NCBI GenBank assembly: GCA_002376845.1 | Contig: DFOS01000009.1 | Location: 1 to 16,312 of the forward strand | Source: Bdellovibrionaceae bacterium UBA3535 | GTDB taxonomy: Bacteria > Bdellovibrionota > Bdellovibrionia > Bdellovibrionales > UBA840 | DNA: 16,312 nucleotides | Direction: 5' to 3' | In this document: one piece after another, positions 6,861-13,305 of the stretch | How the letters are laid out: every line of letters begins with the position of its first letter | How positions within the stretch are numbered: position 1 is the first letter of the stretch | Made by a program: the position numbers and the translations under genes | The notes under the pieces: model-generated | Databases searched by the model: none | What the model saw: only the letters and a program-made list of their open reading frames with translations | Told to the model about the DNA's origin: nothing

Positions 6861-8208
6861 AATAGATCTTTTTCAACACTTTGGTACGATAGTCAAAGAT
6901 CTTTTGAACATCTTTGTTCACATAAAAATAAGCGATGGCTTTACCTAGTATGCCGAATCCCACATTGTAGCGAACCGTATCCTTCATTAAAGTTCCCCGT
7001 GGGTGCCTTTCAAAGGTATGTAGATGGTGCCAGCGCTTATAGGGCCCACTTTCTTGATTATCAATAAAGTGAGAGTTTTCTTGATAATCCAGGATCTTTG
7101 TTTTCCAAAACATGGGAATGCCATGCAAAGATAGGCGATACTTTATCAATGTGTTTTTTTTCACCACTTCATCACTCGAAGATTTTACTTTGAAATTTAA
7201 AAAGTCTGGAGTGATCTTTTCTAGATTATTAGGATCGCTAAAGAAGGGGAAGATTTCCTCTACTTGTTGCGGCAAAAGAAGATTTTGCTGAAAAATCAAA
7301 TCCTTCGTTGGTTCTGGGTACAAGTCTTTTAGCGCATCTTCTAGTCGTAGATAGTGAAATTCAAAACCATGATTTAATAATTTTGAGTGGTTAATGTTGA
7401 GAGAATTAAGAAGGATTTGTGACATTTCTCCAAATAACAGCTTTACGAGAAAGCTAGGAACTGGTGGTAGCATCCACATGTGAAAGTGGGAGCTTAATGT
7501 CTTAAAAAAATCTTTTTGCCGAATGGGTTTGCTGTTCACCATATTGATGGGGCCAGTCAGCTCTGGGCTTTGCATAATAAAATAAGTTGCTTCCACCCAG
7601 TCTTGTACATGGATCCACGGCATAAATTGTTTGCCATCACCAAGGCAGGAAAGTGCTCCTAATTGTGTTAGCATCACCAATTGTTTTAGAGCTCCCTCGT
7701 TGGTGCCCAAAACAATGCCGGTTCGAAGTTGTGCGGTAAGAATCTGCTTGTCTTCGAGTGGGCGGCAAAGTGCTTCCCAGTCTTTGCAGAGCTTGCCCAA
7801 AAAGCCGCGACTTAGCTGCGAGTCTTCATTTATTTCTTGATCTCCTGCATCTCCGTAAATACCGGAGGCTGCGCCGCAGAGGAATTTTTTCGGCGGCTGT
7901 TTTTGTCGCAAGGCTTTGGCAACTAGGCGTTTGCCTGTGTCGATACGCGATTGGTATAGAATTTCTTTTTGTTTTTTGCTCCAACGTTTATCCGCGATAT
8001 TAGCGCCAGCCAAGTGAATGATATAATCATAGTCTGTATCGTTTTGATCCAAATCCTGCCAGCTAATAAACTGAATAGGGTAGGGATAGCTCTTGGAGTT
8101 AGCGTCTGGGCTACGACTCAGAGCATCGATTTCATAGCCCTCCAAGATAAGGCGGGCCACCAATTCTGTTCCTAAAAAGCCACTGGCACCGGAAATTAAA
8201 ACCTTCAT
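6832..8208 (-). CDS. TIGR01777-type NAD(P)-dependent epimerase fused to an SRPBCC domain
   Basis: A 458-residue two-domain protein. Residues 1-297 match the YfcH/SDR39U1 (TIGR01777) extended SDR group. They carry the Rossmann motif GASGFLG (7-13), HLAGANI (65-71), SGIYGD (115-120) and PWIHVQD (197-203). Residues about 305-450 resemble the SRPBCC 'cyclase/dehydrase' family, a hydrophobic-ligand-binding START-like fold. The substrate is unknown for both families. In several bacteria separate SDR and SRPBCC genes lie near B12-dependent MerR regulators and photolyase, and the same neighbourhood is seen here. The start at 8208 gives a perfect SDR N-terminus (MKVLISGASG), but no Shine-Dalgarno is visible. 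The 3' end overlaps ogt by 29 nt. The gene is divergent from the MerR gene across 146 nt, and a shared control region is likely. Confidence 0.9.
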   Translation of the reverse strand: MKVLISGASGFLGTELVARLILEGYEIDALSRSPDANSKSYPYPIQFISWQDLDQNDTDYDYIIHLAGANIADKRWSKKQKEILYQSRIDTGKRLVAKALRQKQPPKKFLCGAASGIYGDAGDQEINEDSQLSRGFLGKLCKDWEALCRPLEDKQILTAQLRTGIVLGTNEGALKQLVMLTQLGALSCLGDGKQFMPWIHVQDWVEATYFIMQSPELTGPINMVNSKPIRQKDFFKTLSSHFHMWMLPPVPSFLVKLLFGEMSQILLNSLNINHSKLLNHGFEFHYLRLEDALKDLYPEPTKDLIFQQNLLLPQQVEEIFPFFSDPNNLEKITPDFLNFKVKSSSDEVVKKNTLIKYRLSLHGIPMFWKTKILDYQENSHFIDNQESGPYKRWHHLHTFERHPRGTLMKDTVRYNVGFGILGKAIAYFYVNKDVQKIFDYRTKVLKKIYCANVYNKSS

Positions 8209-8232
8209 ATGGTTTAAATTTTAATAAACTAT

Positions 8233-8261
8233 TTGCAGGTTGTCTAGCTTTCTTGTACAAT
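8233..8261 (+). promoter_or_regulatory. Putative sigma70 promoter of the MerR - cinA - photolyase operon
   Basis: TTGCAG (8233-8238) and TACAAT (8256-8261) are separated by exactly 17 nt, with good matches to both hexamers. The leader would be about 85 nt. The first copy of a 16-17 bp repeat fills the spacer (8240-8255). A second promoter candidate lies at TTGAGA (8283-8288) with TACCAT (8305-8310), spacing 16. Both are by-eye calls. I found no equally good promoter for the minus-strand epimerase gene in this gap. Confidence 0.5.
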
Positions 8262-8330
8262 TATTCTATTAATACTAGCGTTTTGAGACAGTTTCGGCGC
8301 TAAATACCATGAATTGTCTAAGTTTTCTTG
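8240..8330 (+). repeat. Pair of 16-17 bp direct repeats, candidate operators
   Basis: TTGTCTAGCTTTCTTG (8240-8255) and TTGTCTAAGTTTTCTTG (8314-8330) differ by one inserted base and one substitution, 74 bp apart start to start (about seven helical turns). The first sits in the promoter spacer and the second lies just upstream of the MerR ribosome binding site. A related inverted half, reading CTGTCTCAA on the minus strand, lies at about 8283-8291. The arrangement suits autoregulation by the adjacent MerR protein. Confidence 0.5.
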
Positions 8331-8354
8331 GACTACTTGGTTTAGGAGGATCAA

Positions 8355-9311
8355 ATGGGCGTACTTAATATTAGTGGCTTGGCTAAAATTGTGGGCATGA
8401 ATGTTCATACGATACGGGCTTGGGAAAGAAGGTATGGCGCTCTTGAACCGGAGAGAACACCATCTGGGCAGCGAACCTATTCTCTAGAAGATGTGGAAAA
8501 ACTACGTAAGCTTAAAAATCTGAACGATATGGGCATGCCCATTAGTCAAATTGCTGCCATGGACATACGTGAGCTTACCATGCTCGAGCAGAATGACTCG
8601 ATTGTTAGTACAGCTATTGAGAAAAAAGAAAAAATATCAGATTTTCAAGCCAAGCCAGAGGAAATCGAAAAGCTAACCAATAAGATTATCGATAGCTTGA
8701 ATCGCTATGATGTCGAAAGCATCAACCATGAGCTGAATCGCTATCGTACAAATATGAGTTCCAAAGATTTTGTATTGAAGGTAATTTCGCCGCTCTTTCA
8801 GCAAGTCGGAAGAATGGTTCTTGAGTTAAAATTGGACATTGCGCAGGAGCATATTTTATCAGCCATCATTCGCAATCAAATTAGTTTTTTGATTACTCCT
8901 ACGGGCCAACAAAACTCACCTTCCATCGCACTAACCACGCCAGAGGGGGATCTACACGAATTTGGTATTATTATGAGTCAGGTGTTGTGCATTTGTAATG
9001 ACATTAAGCCTTACTATTTAGGACCTAATTTACCAGTGAGCTCATTGATTGCGGTGACCAAACATTTGCAGTTGGATCATTTGATCTTAGGCTGTACGGC
9101 GCAGAACTTAGGTTATGAAAGACATTCCTTTGCGGAGTACATTCGTGAATATTTGGATCGCGCGGAGGTTGTGCCGGATATTTGGGTGGGCGGTAAGGCA
9201 GCCGCACTATTGGATTTGGAAGCCTTTGGTGGTAAGGTCAAATACGTTCCAAACTTGCACGTATTGGATGAATACTTAAAGGCGCTAAATGACAAAAAAA
9301 CACAAAGCTAG
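8355..9311 (+). CDS. MerR-family regulator with cobalamin-binding domain (CarH/LitR-like)
   Basis: Predicted DNA-binding regulator of 318 residues. Residues 4-70 form the MerR winged helix (NISGLAKIVGMNVHTIRAWERRYG). Residues about 105-180 match the helical cap of B12-dependent MerR proteins. Residues about 190-315 match a B12-binding Rossmann domain with the axial His201 in GDLHEFG, YLGPNLP, and VWVGG-like IWVGG. Glu165-His166 correspond to the EH of the CarH Wx9EH motif, and the 35-residue distance to His201 equals that of Thermus CarH. The Trp of that motif is Val155 here. In known CarH proteins adenosylcobalamin photolysis releases DNA; whether this protein senses light the same way is uncertain. 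AGGAGG (8345-8350) supports the start. It is the first gene of an operon with cinA and photolyase, with a 23-nt overlap into cinA. Confidence 0.92.
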   Translation: MGVLNISGLAKIVGMNVHTIRAWERRYGALEPERTPSGQRTYSLEDVEKLRKLKNLNDMGMPISQIAAMDIRELTMLEQNDSIVSTAIEKKEKISDFQAKPEEIEKLTNKIIDSLNRYDVESINHELNRYRTNMSSKDFVLKVISPLFQQVGRMVLELKLDIAQEHILSAIIRNQISFLITPTGQQNSPSIALTTPEGDLHEFGIIMSQVLCICNDIKPYYLGPNLPVSSLIAVTKHLQLDHLILGCTAQNLGYERHSFAEYIREYLDRAEVVPDIWVGGKAAALLDLEAFGGKVKYVPNLHVLDEYLKALNDKKTQS

Positions 9312-10395
9312 TATCCTTGCTATTGGCAATGAAATATTAATTGGACAGATCATCAATAAAAACGCGTCCAGTTTATCCAAATCTTTATTGGATTATAATA
9401 TTGAAACGACATGCCACCTTGCCGTTCGGGATATAGAAAAAGAAATCCACCAAGGTTTGGATTACCTAAAGGGCTTTGGTGACATTGTATTTATCTCCGG
9501 TGGTTTGGGTCCCACAGAAGACGATCTTACGCGCCAAGCATTGGCAAGCTATTTAAAATTGCCGTTAGACTTTGATGAAGACTGTTTTAAAGACTTAGAA
9601 GAAAAGTTACATAGGCGAAATGTTAAAGTTACGGAAAATCATAGGCAGCAAGCCCTATTTCCAAAGGGGGCAAAAAGAATACACAATTCGGTTGGAACAG
9701 CAGATGGCTTTTATCTAGAGCATAATCAGCAGCATTATTTTGTGGTGCCTGGTCCGCCTGCAGAAATCAAATCTTGTTGGCAAAATTTTATATCAGATAA
9801 GCTTGAAAAAGATTTATCTAATCTGGAAACAAAAGAAATTTTCTCGATGCACATACTTGGTTTGCCAGAATCAGAAGTTGCGGATCGAGTAAGCCGATTA
9901 TGTCAGGGCATGAGATATCGGCCCGAGTACCGTTTGCATCTACCTTATGTGGAATTGCGTTTTCAGCACCATGGAGATTTGAATACCAAAGACTTGGAGA
10001 ATCGTTTTCGAGAGGAGTTTGGCTGCCATTTTTATTATACCGGAGAAAATGGTGTAGATAAAAAGCTAAAAGAAGTTTTAAAAGGGAAAAAAGTGCTATT
10101 TGTGGATTCTTATTCTGATGGCAATCTGTTTGAGGTCTTACGAGCCTACAACTTGCATGTAGACTATTATAACAAATCTATGGAAAACAATTATACTGCC
10201 TCAGGTTACGATTGGCTTTTCGAATTTCAGCCAGGTAATAGTTTTGAGGAGCCATTGCAGCTATCAATGAATCAAAAAAAGATGGATGTGAAACGTTTAA
10301 GTGATAGAAGGCTATCTGCAAGACTTGAAAAACGCAAAATGGTAGAGTTAGCCTTGTGGAAGGTGGCGGAATGTCTAGCAAAAAGTCCGCATTAG
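9289..10395 (+). CDS. cinA: CinA-like protein with degenerate C-terminal domain
   Basis: A 368-residue protein. Residues about 7-170 are a molybdopterin-binding-like (MoCF/COG1058) domain with IGNEILIGQ (12-20), GGLGPTEDDLTRQ (71-83), VGTADGF and PGPP (154-157), all typical of CinA. A middle KH-like segment follows. COG1058 domains are linked to pyrophosphatase activity on nucleotide cofactors. The usual C-terminal PncC nicotinamide-nucleotide amidase domain is poorly preserved. The expected AESCTGG motif appears only as VDSYSDG (272-278), the GxxGP region is absent, and the protein is some 45-50 residues shorter than typical CinA. Only the N-terminal activity may remain. The start at 9289 lies inside the end of the MerR gene, and the 3' end overlaps photolyase by 25 nt, so coupled expression is likely. 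Confidence 0.85.
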   Translation: MTKKHKASILAIGNEILIGQIINKNASSLSKSLLDYNIETTCHLAVRDIEKEIHQGLDYLKGFGDIVFISGGLGPTEDDLTRQALASYLKLPLDFDEDCFKDLEEKLHRRNVKVTENHRQQALFPKGAKRIHNSVGTADGFYLEHNQQHYFVVPGPPAEIKSCWQNFISDKLEKDLSNLETKEIFSMHILGLPESEVADRVSRLCQGMRYRPEYRLHLPYVELRFQHHGDLNTKDLENRFREEFGCHFYYTGENGVDKKLKEVLKGKKVLFVDSYSDGNLFEVLRAYNLHVDYYNKSMENNYTASGYDWLFEFQPGNSFEEPLQLSMNQKKMDVKRLSDRRLSARLEKRKMVELALWKVAECLAKSPH

Positions 10396-11780
10396 TTTGG
10401 TTTCGCCGGGATTTAAGAATCGCAGACAATCATGCTCTATTTAAAGCATGTGAAGACAATGACAAAGTTTATTGTGTTTTTGTATTTGATAAAAATATCT
10501 TAGATAAGTTGCCCACCAATGACCGGCGGCTCACTTTTATTTATGAATCCATACAAGAAATGCAAGAGGCCCTAGGGGAGCATGGAGCGAACCTACATGT
10601 TTTGTATGGCGATCCTGTCGAGGAAATACCCAGTATTGCAGAGAAACTAAAAGTATCTGCTGTATATACCAATCGCGATTATGAATCCTATGCGATTCAT
10701 CGAGATAAAAAAGTAAAACAATCCCTAGCAAAACTAAAAATTGATTTTTTTGATTATAAAGATCATGTGATTTTTGAAAAAGAGGAAGTGCTCACTCAAA
10801 ACGAGACTTATTATAAAGTATTTACCCCTTATAAAAAACAATGGCTGCTAGAGTTTCACAAAAACAAACCGCAGGTTTTTAAAGTTAATTATACAAAACT
10901 TTGCAAATCTTCTCAAAAAAAGATCCCTGAGCTAGCGGATATGAACTTTGAACATCAAAGAGACAATCTATTTCAAGGGGGGAGAAAACAGGCCCTAAAG
11001 CACTGGGATAAATTTAAAAAATCAGAGCTTAAAAACTATAAAAAAGCTCGAGATTTTCCAGCAAAATCTGCTACTTCCAATTTATCACCATATTTGCGTT
11101 TCGGTAATATTTCCATTCGTGAACTATGTTTAGCCGTGCATAAATCCAAGTCTTTGGATGTGCAAACATGGCTTTCCGAGTTGATTTGGCGTGATTTTTA
11201 TCAAATGATACTTGCGGCATTTCCCTATGTAGAAAAATCTGCGTTCAAGCAAGAGTATAGTAAGATTCGTTGGCCGGGAGGAGAGCGAGAGTTCCAAGCA
11301 TGGAAAGAGGGGAAAACAGGCTATCCCATTGTCGATGCGGCCATGCGACACTTTGCCGAAACTGGTTGGATGCATAACCGTTTGAGAATGGTAGTGGCGA
11401 TGTTTTTAACAAAAGATCTAATGGTGAATTGGCAATGGGGTGAAGCGTATTTTGCAGAAAAGCTCCTAGACTTTGAATTGGCTTCCAATAATGGGGGCTG
11501 GCAGTGGAGTGCCTCCACAGGCGTAGATGCACAACCCTACTTTCGAATATTTAATCCCTATTCGCAGTCAGAAAAATTTGACCCAGAGGGCGAGTTTATC
11601 AAGCAGCATCTTCCGGAACTAAAAAACTTTTCTAAAAAACATGTGCACAATCCTTCTTTGGCCTCACCGTTAGAGCAAGCGGAGGCGGGCTGCCAAATCG
11701 GTAAGGATTATCCAGCACCCATCGTCGATCATAAGGCGCAAAGAATAAAGGCGCTAGATTTGTTTAAAAAAGTAAAATAG
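10371..11780 (+). CDS. phr: Class I deoxyribodipyrimidine photolyase
   Basis: Uses near-UV/blue light and reduced FAD to split cyclobutane pyrimidine dimers. From the ATG at 10371 it is 469 residues, usual for class I CPD photolyases. The N-terminal antenna domain begins ALVWFRRDLR. The FAD domain has SPYLRFG, ELIWRDFY, GKTGYPIVDAAMR, TGWMHNR.RM, ASNNGGWQWSASTG and PYFRIFNP. The electron-transfer tryptophan triad is intact (Trp301, Trp354, Trp377, equivalent to E. coli 306/359/382), as is the flavin-facing Asn373. This favours a true photolyase over a signalling cryptochrome. The antenna cofactor cannot be told. The frame opens with a GTG at 10356, but the ATG at 10371 follows a GGAAGGTGG Shine-Dalgarno and fits family N-termini. 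It is the last gene of the MerR - cinA - phr operon, and its 3' end overlaps a minus-strand gene by 27 nt. Confidence 0.97.
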   Translation: MSSKKSALVWFRRDLRIADNHALFKACEDNDKVYCVFVFDKNILDKLPTNDRRLTFIYESIQEMQEALGEHGANLHVLYGDPVEEIPSIAEKLKVSAVYTNRDYESYAIHRDKKVKQSLAKLKIDFFDYKDHVIFEKEEVLTQNETYYKVFTPYKKQWLLEFHKNKPQVFKVNYTKLCKSSQKKIPELADMNFEHQRDNLFQGGRKQALKHWDKFKKSELKNYKKARDFPAKSATSNLSPYLRFGNISIRELCLAVHKSKSLDVQTWLSELIWRDFYQMILAAFPYVEKSAFKQEYSKIRWPGGEREFQAWKEGKTGYPIVDAAMRHFAETGWMHNRLRMVVAMFLTKDLMVNWQWGEAYFAEKLLDFELASNNGGWQWSASTGVDAQPYFRIFNPYSQSEKFDPEGEFIKQHLPELKNFSKKHVHNPSLASPLEQAEAGCQIGKDYPAPIVDHKAQRIKALDLFKKVK

Positions 11781-12071
11781 GCCAAAACAAAAGATGGTAA
11801 ACACAGCAATTGCTAGCCACCATTTCCATAACTTGGTTTTTTGTGGCACTTCCACCTCTTCTTGCTGCATCATATGCATTCTGCGAAGCATATTTTCAAT
11901 CATGGTCAAGCGGTGATGATCTTGCTCCTCTAGTGCGATTTCGATTTCAACAAATGTAGAGGACCAGACATTTTCATTTTCAAAACTTTCTAAGGTAGTG
12001 AAAAGCTTTTCAAGGTGAATGCGTTTTTGCGGGTGTTTTGCTAATAATTCTCGTTTTTTTTCTTCTTTCAT
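11754..12071 (-). CDS. Unknown tail-anchored small membrane protein, coupled to tadA
   Basis: A 105-residue protein that I do not recognise. Residues 1-80 are highly charged and predicted helical, possibly coiled-coil (MKEEKKRELL..., IEIALEEQDHHRLTMIENMLRRMH). A single hydrophobic segment at about 82-102 (WKWWLAIAVFTIFCFGLFYFF) ends just before the C-terminus, so it should be a tail-anchored inner-membrane protein facing the cytoplasm. Its ATG overlaps the tadA stop as ATGA, a strong sign of translational coupling and of being a real gene. The last nine codons overlap the 3' end of photolyase on the other strand. No function is proposed. Confidence 0.72.
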   Translation of the reverse strand: MKEEKKRELLAKHPQKRIHLEKLFTTLESFENENVWSSTFVEIEIALEEQDHHRLTMIENMLRRMHMMQQEEVEVPQKTKLWKWWLAIAVFTIFCFGLFYFFKQI

Positions 12072-12517
12072 GATTTCCTTAGATTTTTAAAAAATTGACT
12101 CAAGTCTTGGCTTGCCTGCTCTTGCAAAATGCCCCCCTGCCATTCAGGGCGGTGATTGATATTGGGTAGGGCAAAGCTTTCCGTACAAGAGCAAACGGCG
12201 CCGCCTTTTTTATCGTAGGCAGCAAAATAAAGTTTTCGAATTCGAGCCTGGATGATGGCTCCAGCACACATTAGGCAGGGCTCCAAAGTTACATATAGGT
12301 CACAGTCGTTAAGTCGCCAATTTTGTAATTTTGCACAGGCCCGCTGAATGGCCAATACTTCGGCGTGCGCCGTGGGATCCATTCGGCTTTCCTTTTGGTT
12401 TACCGCAGAGGCCAAAAGCTGGTTGTCCTTCACAATCAAGGCCGCAATGGGCACTTCCGCTGGCTCGGCACTCTTGCTTAAATTTATGGCTTCTTGCATC
12501 CAATCCTGTGCTAACAT
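12068..12517 (-). CDS. tadA: tRNA-specific adenosine deaminase TadA
   Basis: Zinc deaminase that converts adenosine 34 to inosine in the tRNA-Arg(ACG) anticodon, allowing wobble reading of CGN codons; it is essential in most bacteria. The 149-residue protein has the CDA-family motifs EVPIAALIV (21-29), HAEV with zinc His51 and catalytic Glu53, and EPCLMCAGAI with zinc Cys81 and Cys84. AYDKKGGAVCS matches the TadA segment usually written as D.KaGa.gS. General cytidine or guanine deaminases share the fold, but the length and these segments favour TadA. The start at 12517 is used; Met7 (12498-12500) is an alternative. It is divergent from rpsU across about 100 nt and coupled by ATGA to the tail-anchored gene. 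Confidence 0.93.
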   Translation of the reverse strand: MLAQDWMQEAINLSKSAEPAEVPIAALIVKDNQLLASAVNQKESRMDPTAHAEVLAIQRACAKLQNWRLNDCDLYVTLEPCLMCAGAIIQARIRKLYFAAYDKKGGAVCSCTESFALPNINHRPEWQGGILQEQASQDLSQFFKNLRKS

Positions 12518-12544
12518 GCCGTCTACTATGCCCTAGATGGACTC

Positions 12545-12591
12545 GGGGGCCTATGCTTGACCCCCCATGTCTTATTTGCTACTTATTTGCT
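12545..12591 (+). promoter_or_regulatory. rpsU operon upstream region: weak promoter candidate, G/C-run hairpin and direct repeat
   Basis: TTGACC (12557-12562) with TACTTA (12580-12585), spacing 17, is a candidate promoter for the rpsU operon, although the -10 is poor. A run of G (about 12545-12549) can pair with a run of C (12561-12566) around the -35. CTTATTTGCT occurs twice (12571-12580 and 12582-12591) with one base between, an 11-bp period across the -10. The tadA promoter on the other strand must also lie here. Confidence 0.35.
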
Positions 12592-12620
12592 TCCAATAAT
12601 AGAAAGGTCAGGTGATTTCA

Positions 12621-12821
12621 TTGGCTTATGTACGAGTAAGAGATAACGAAGCATTCGAACAAGCGTTTCGTCGATTTAAAAAATCGTGCGAAAAGTGGGG
12701 CGTGCTTTCTGAAGTAAAAAAGCGCGAGCATTTCGAAAAACCCAGCATTCGTTTAAAAAAGAAGTCGGCAGCTGCACGCAAGCGTCTTCTTAAAAAATTA
12801 AAGAAGCAAGATCAGTACTAA
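12621..12821 (+). CDS. rpsU: 30S ribosomal protein S21
   Basis: Small basic ribosomal protein that contacts the 3' end of 16S rRNA near the anti-Shine-Dalgarno region and helps initiation. The sequence matches S21 throughout: AYVRVRDNEAFEQAFRRFKK, KREHFEKPSIRLKKK, then a Lys/Arg-rich tail. The start is a choice between GTG (12612) and TTG (12621). The TTG gives the family's usual M-A-x-V-x-V-R N-terminus (66 residues) and has AGGTGA five nt upstream, so it is preferred. Starting at GTG would add three residues not usual in S21. It is the first gene of the macromolecular synthesis operon, followed after 19 nt by yqeY. Confidence 0.92.
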   Translation: MAYVRVRDNEAFEQAFRRFKKSCEKWGVLSEVKKREHFEKPSIRLKKKSAAARKRLLKKLKKQDQY

Positions 12822-12840
12822 TAGATTTTAGGAGGCGGTT

Positions 12841-13287
12841 GTGACTATGAAGGAACAAATCCTTAGTGATATGAAAACGGCAATGAAAGCTAAAGATGCT
12901 GACCGTTTGACAACCCTTCGTATGTTGCAATCTGCCGTGAAAAATAAAGAGATCGAACTTCGACCAAACGAAATTACCGACAAAGAAGTGATGGAAGTTG
13001 TTAAGAAGTTGATCAAGCAGCGCCAAGACTCCGCAGAGCAGTATGAAAAGGCGGGGCGCGAAGATCTTTTAGCAAAAGAAAAATCAGAAATTGAAATTTT
13101 AGAAGTTTATTTGCCGGAGCAAATGTCTGAAGAGCAAGTCGGCAAAATTGTGGATGATATGATCGCCGAGCTTGGTGCTTCCTCCATGAAAGAAATGGGT
13201 GCGGTGGTGAAAGCCGTAATGGCAAAAACCGCTGGTGCAGCGGACAATAAAATCATTAGCTCTTTAGTGAAAGCTAAGCTTTCGTAA
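12841..13287 (+). CDS. yqeY: GatB/YqeY domain protein
   Basis: A 148-residue protein of the YqeY family, related to the tail domain of the amidotransferase subunit GatB, which touches tRNA. Its own role is not established. Family features are the N-terminal MKTAMKAKD..RLTTLRML..A..NKEIE, the central QR.DSAEQYEKAGR.DL..KE..EI..L..YLP.Q, and the C-terminal MGAVVKAVM..T.GAAD.K..S..VK..L. The start is GTG at 12841, five nt after AGGAGG (12830-12835); the ATG at 12847 would be 11 nt away. The gene lies between rpsU and dnaG, a position in which YqeY proteins are often found, suggesting shared growth control. Confidence 0.93.
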   Translation: MTMKEQILSDMKTAMKAKDADRLTTLRMLQSAVKNKEIELRPNEITDKEVMEVVKKLIKQRQDSAEQYEKAGREDLLAKEKSEIEILEVYLPEQMSEEQVGKIVDDMIAELGASSMKEMGAVVKAVMAKTAGAADNKIISSLVKAKLS

Positions 13288-13305
13288 TTACTTTCTTGGG
13301 GTGGT

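Noticed and set aside
7631..8175. Open frames on the plus strand within the epimerase gene
   Set aside because: They lie wholly opposite a well-conserved gene, lack ribosome binding sites and show low-complexity, non-protein-like composition.
10356..10370. GTG at 10356 as the photolyase start
   Set aside because: It would add a Gly-rich five-residue tail that is really the Shine-Dalgarno region of the ATG at 10371.
12545..12566. G-run/C-run pairing before rpsU as a structured RNA gene or terminator
   Set aside because: Only a 5-6 bp stem with a large loop and no T run; no tRNA, 4.5S or other RNA fold could be recognised around it.
12331..12615. Plus-strand open frames opposite tadA
   Set aside because: They mirror the zinc-deaminase coding sequence and lack a plausible start or any family resemblance.
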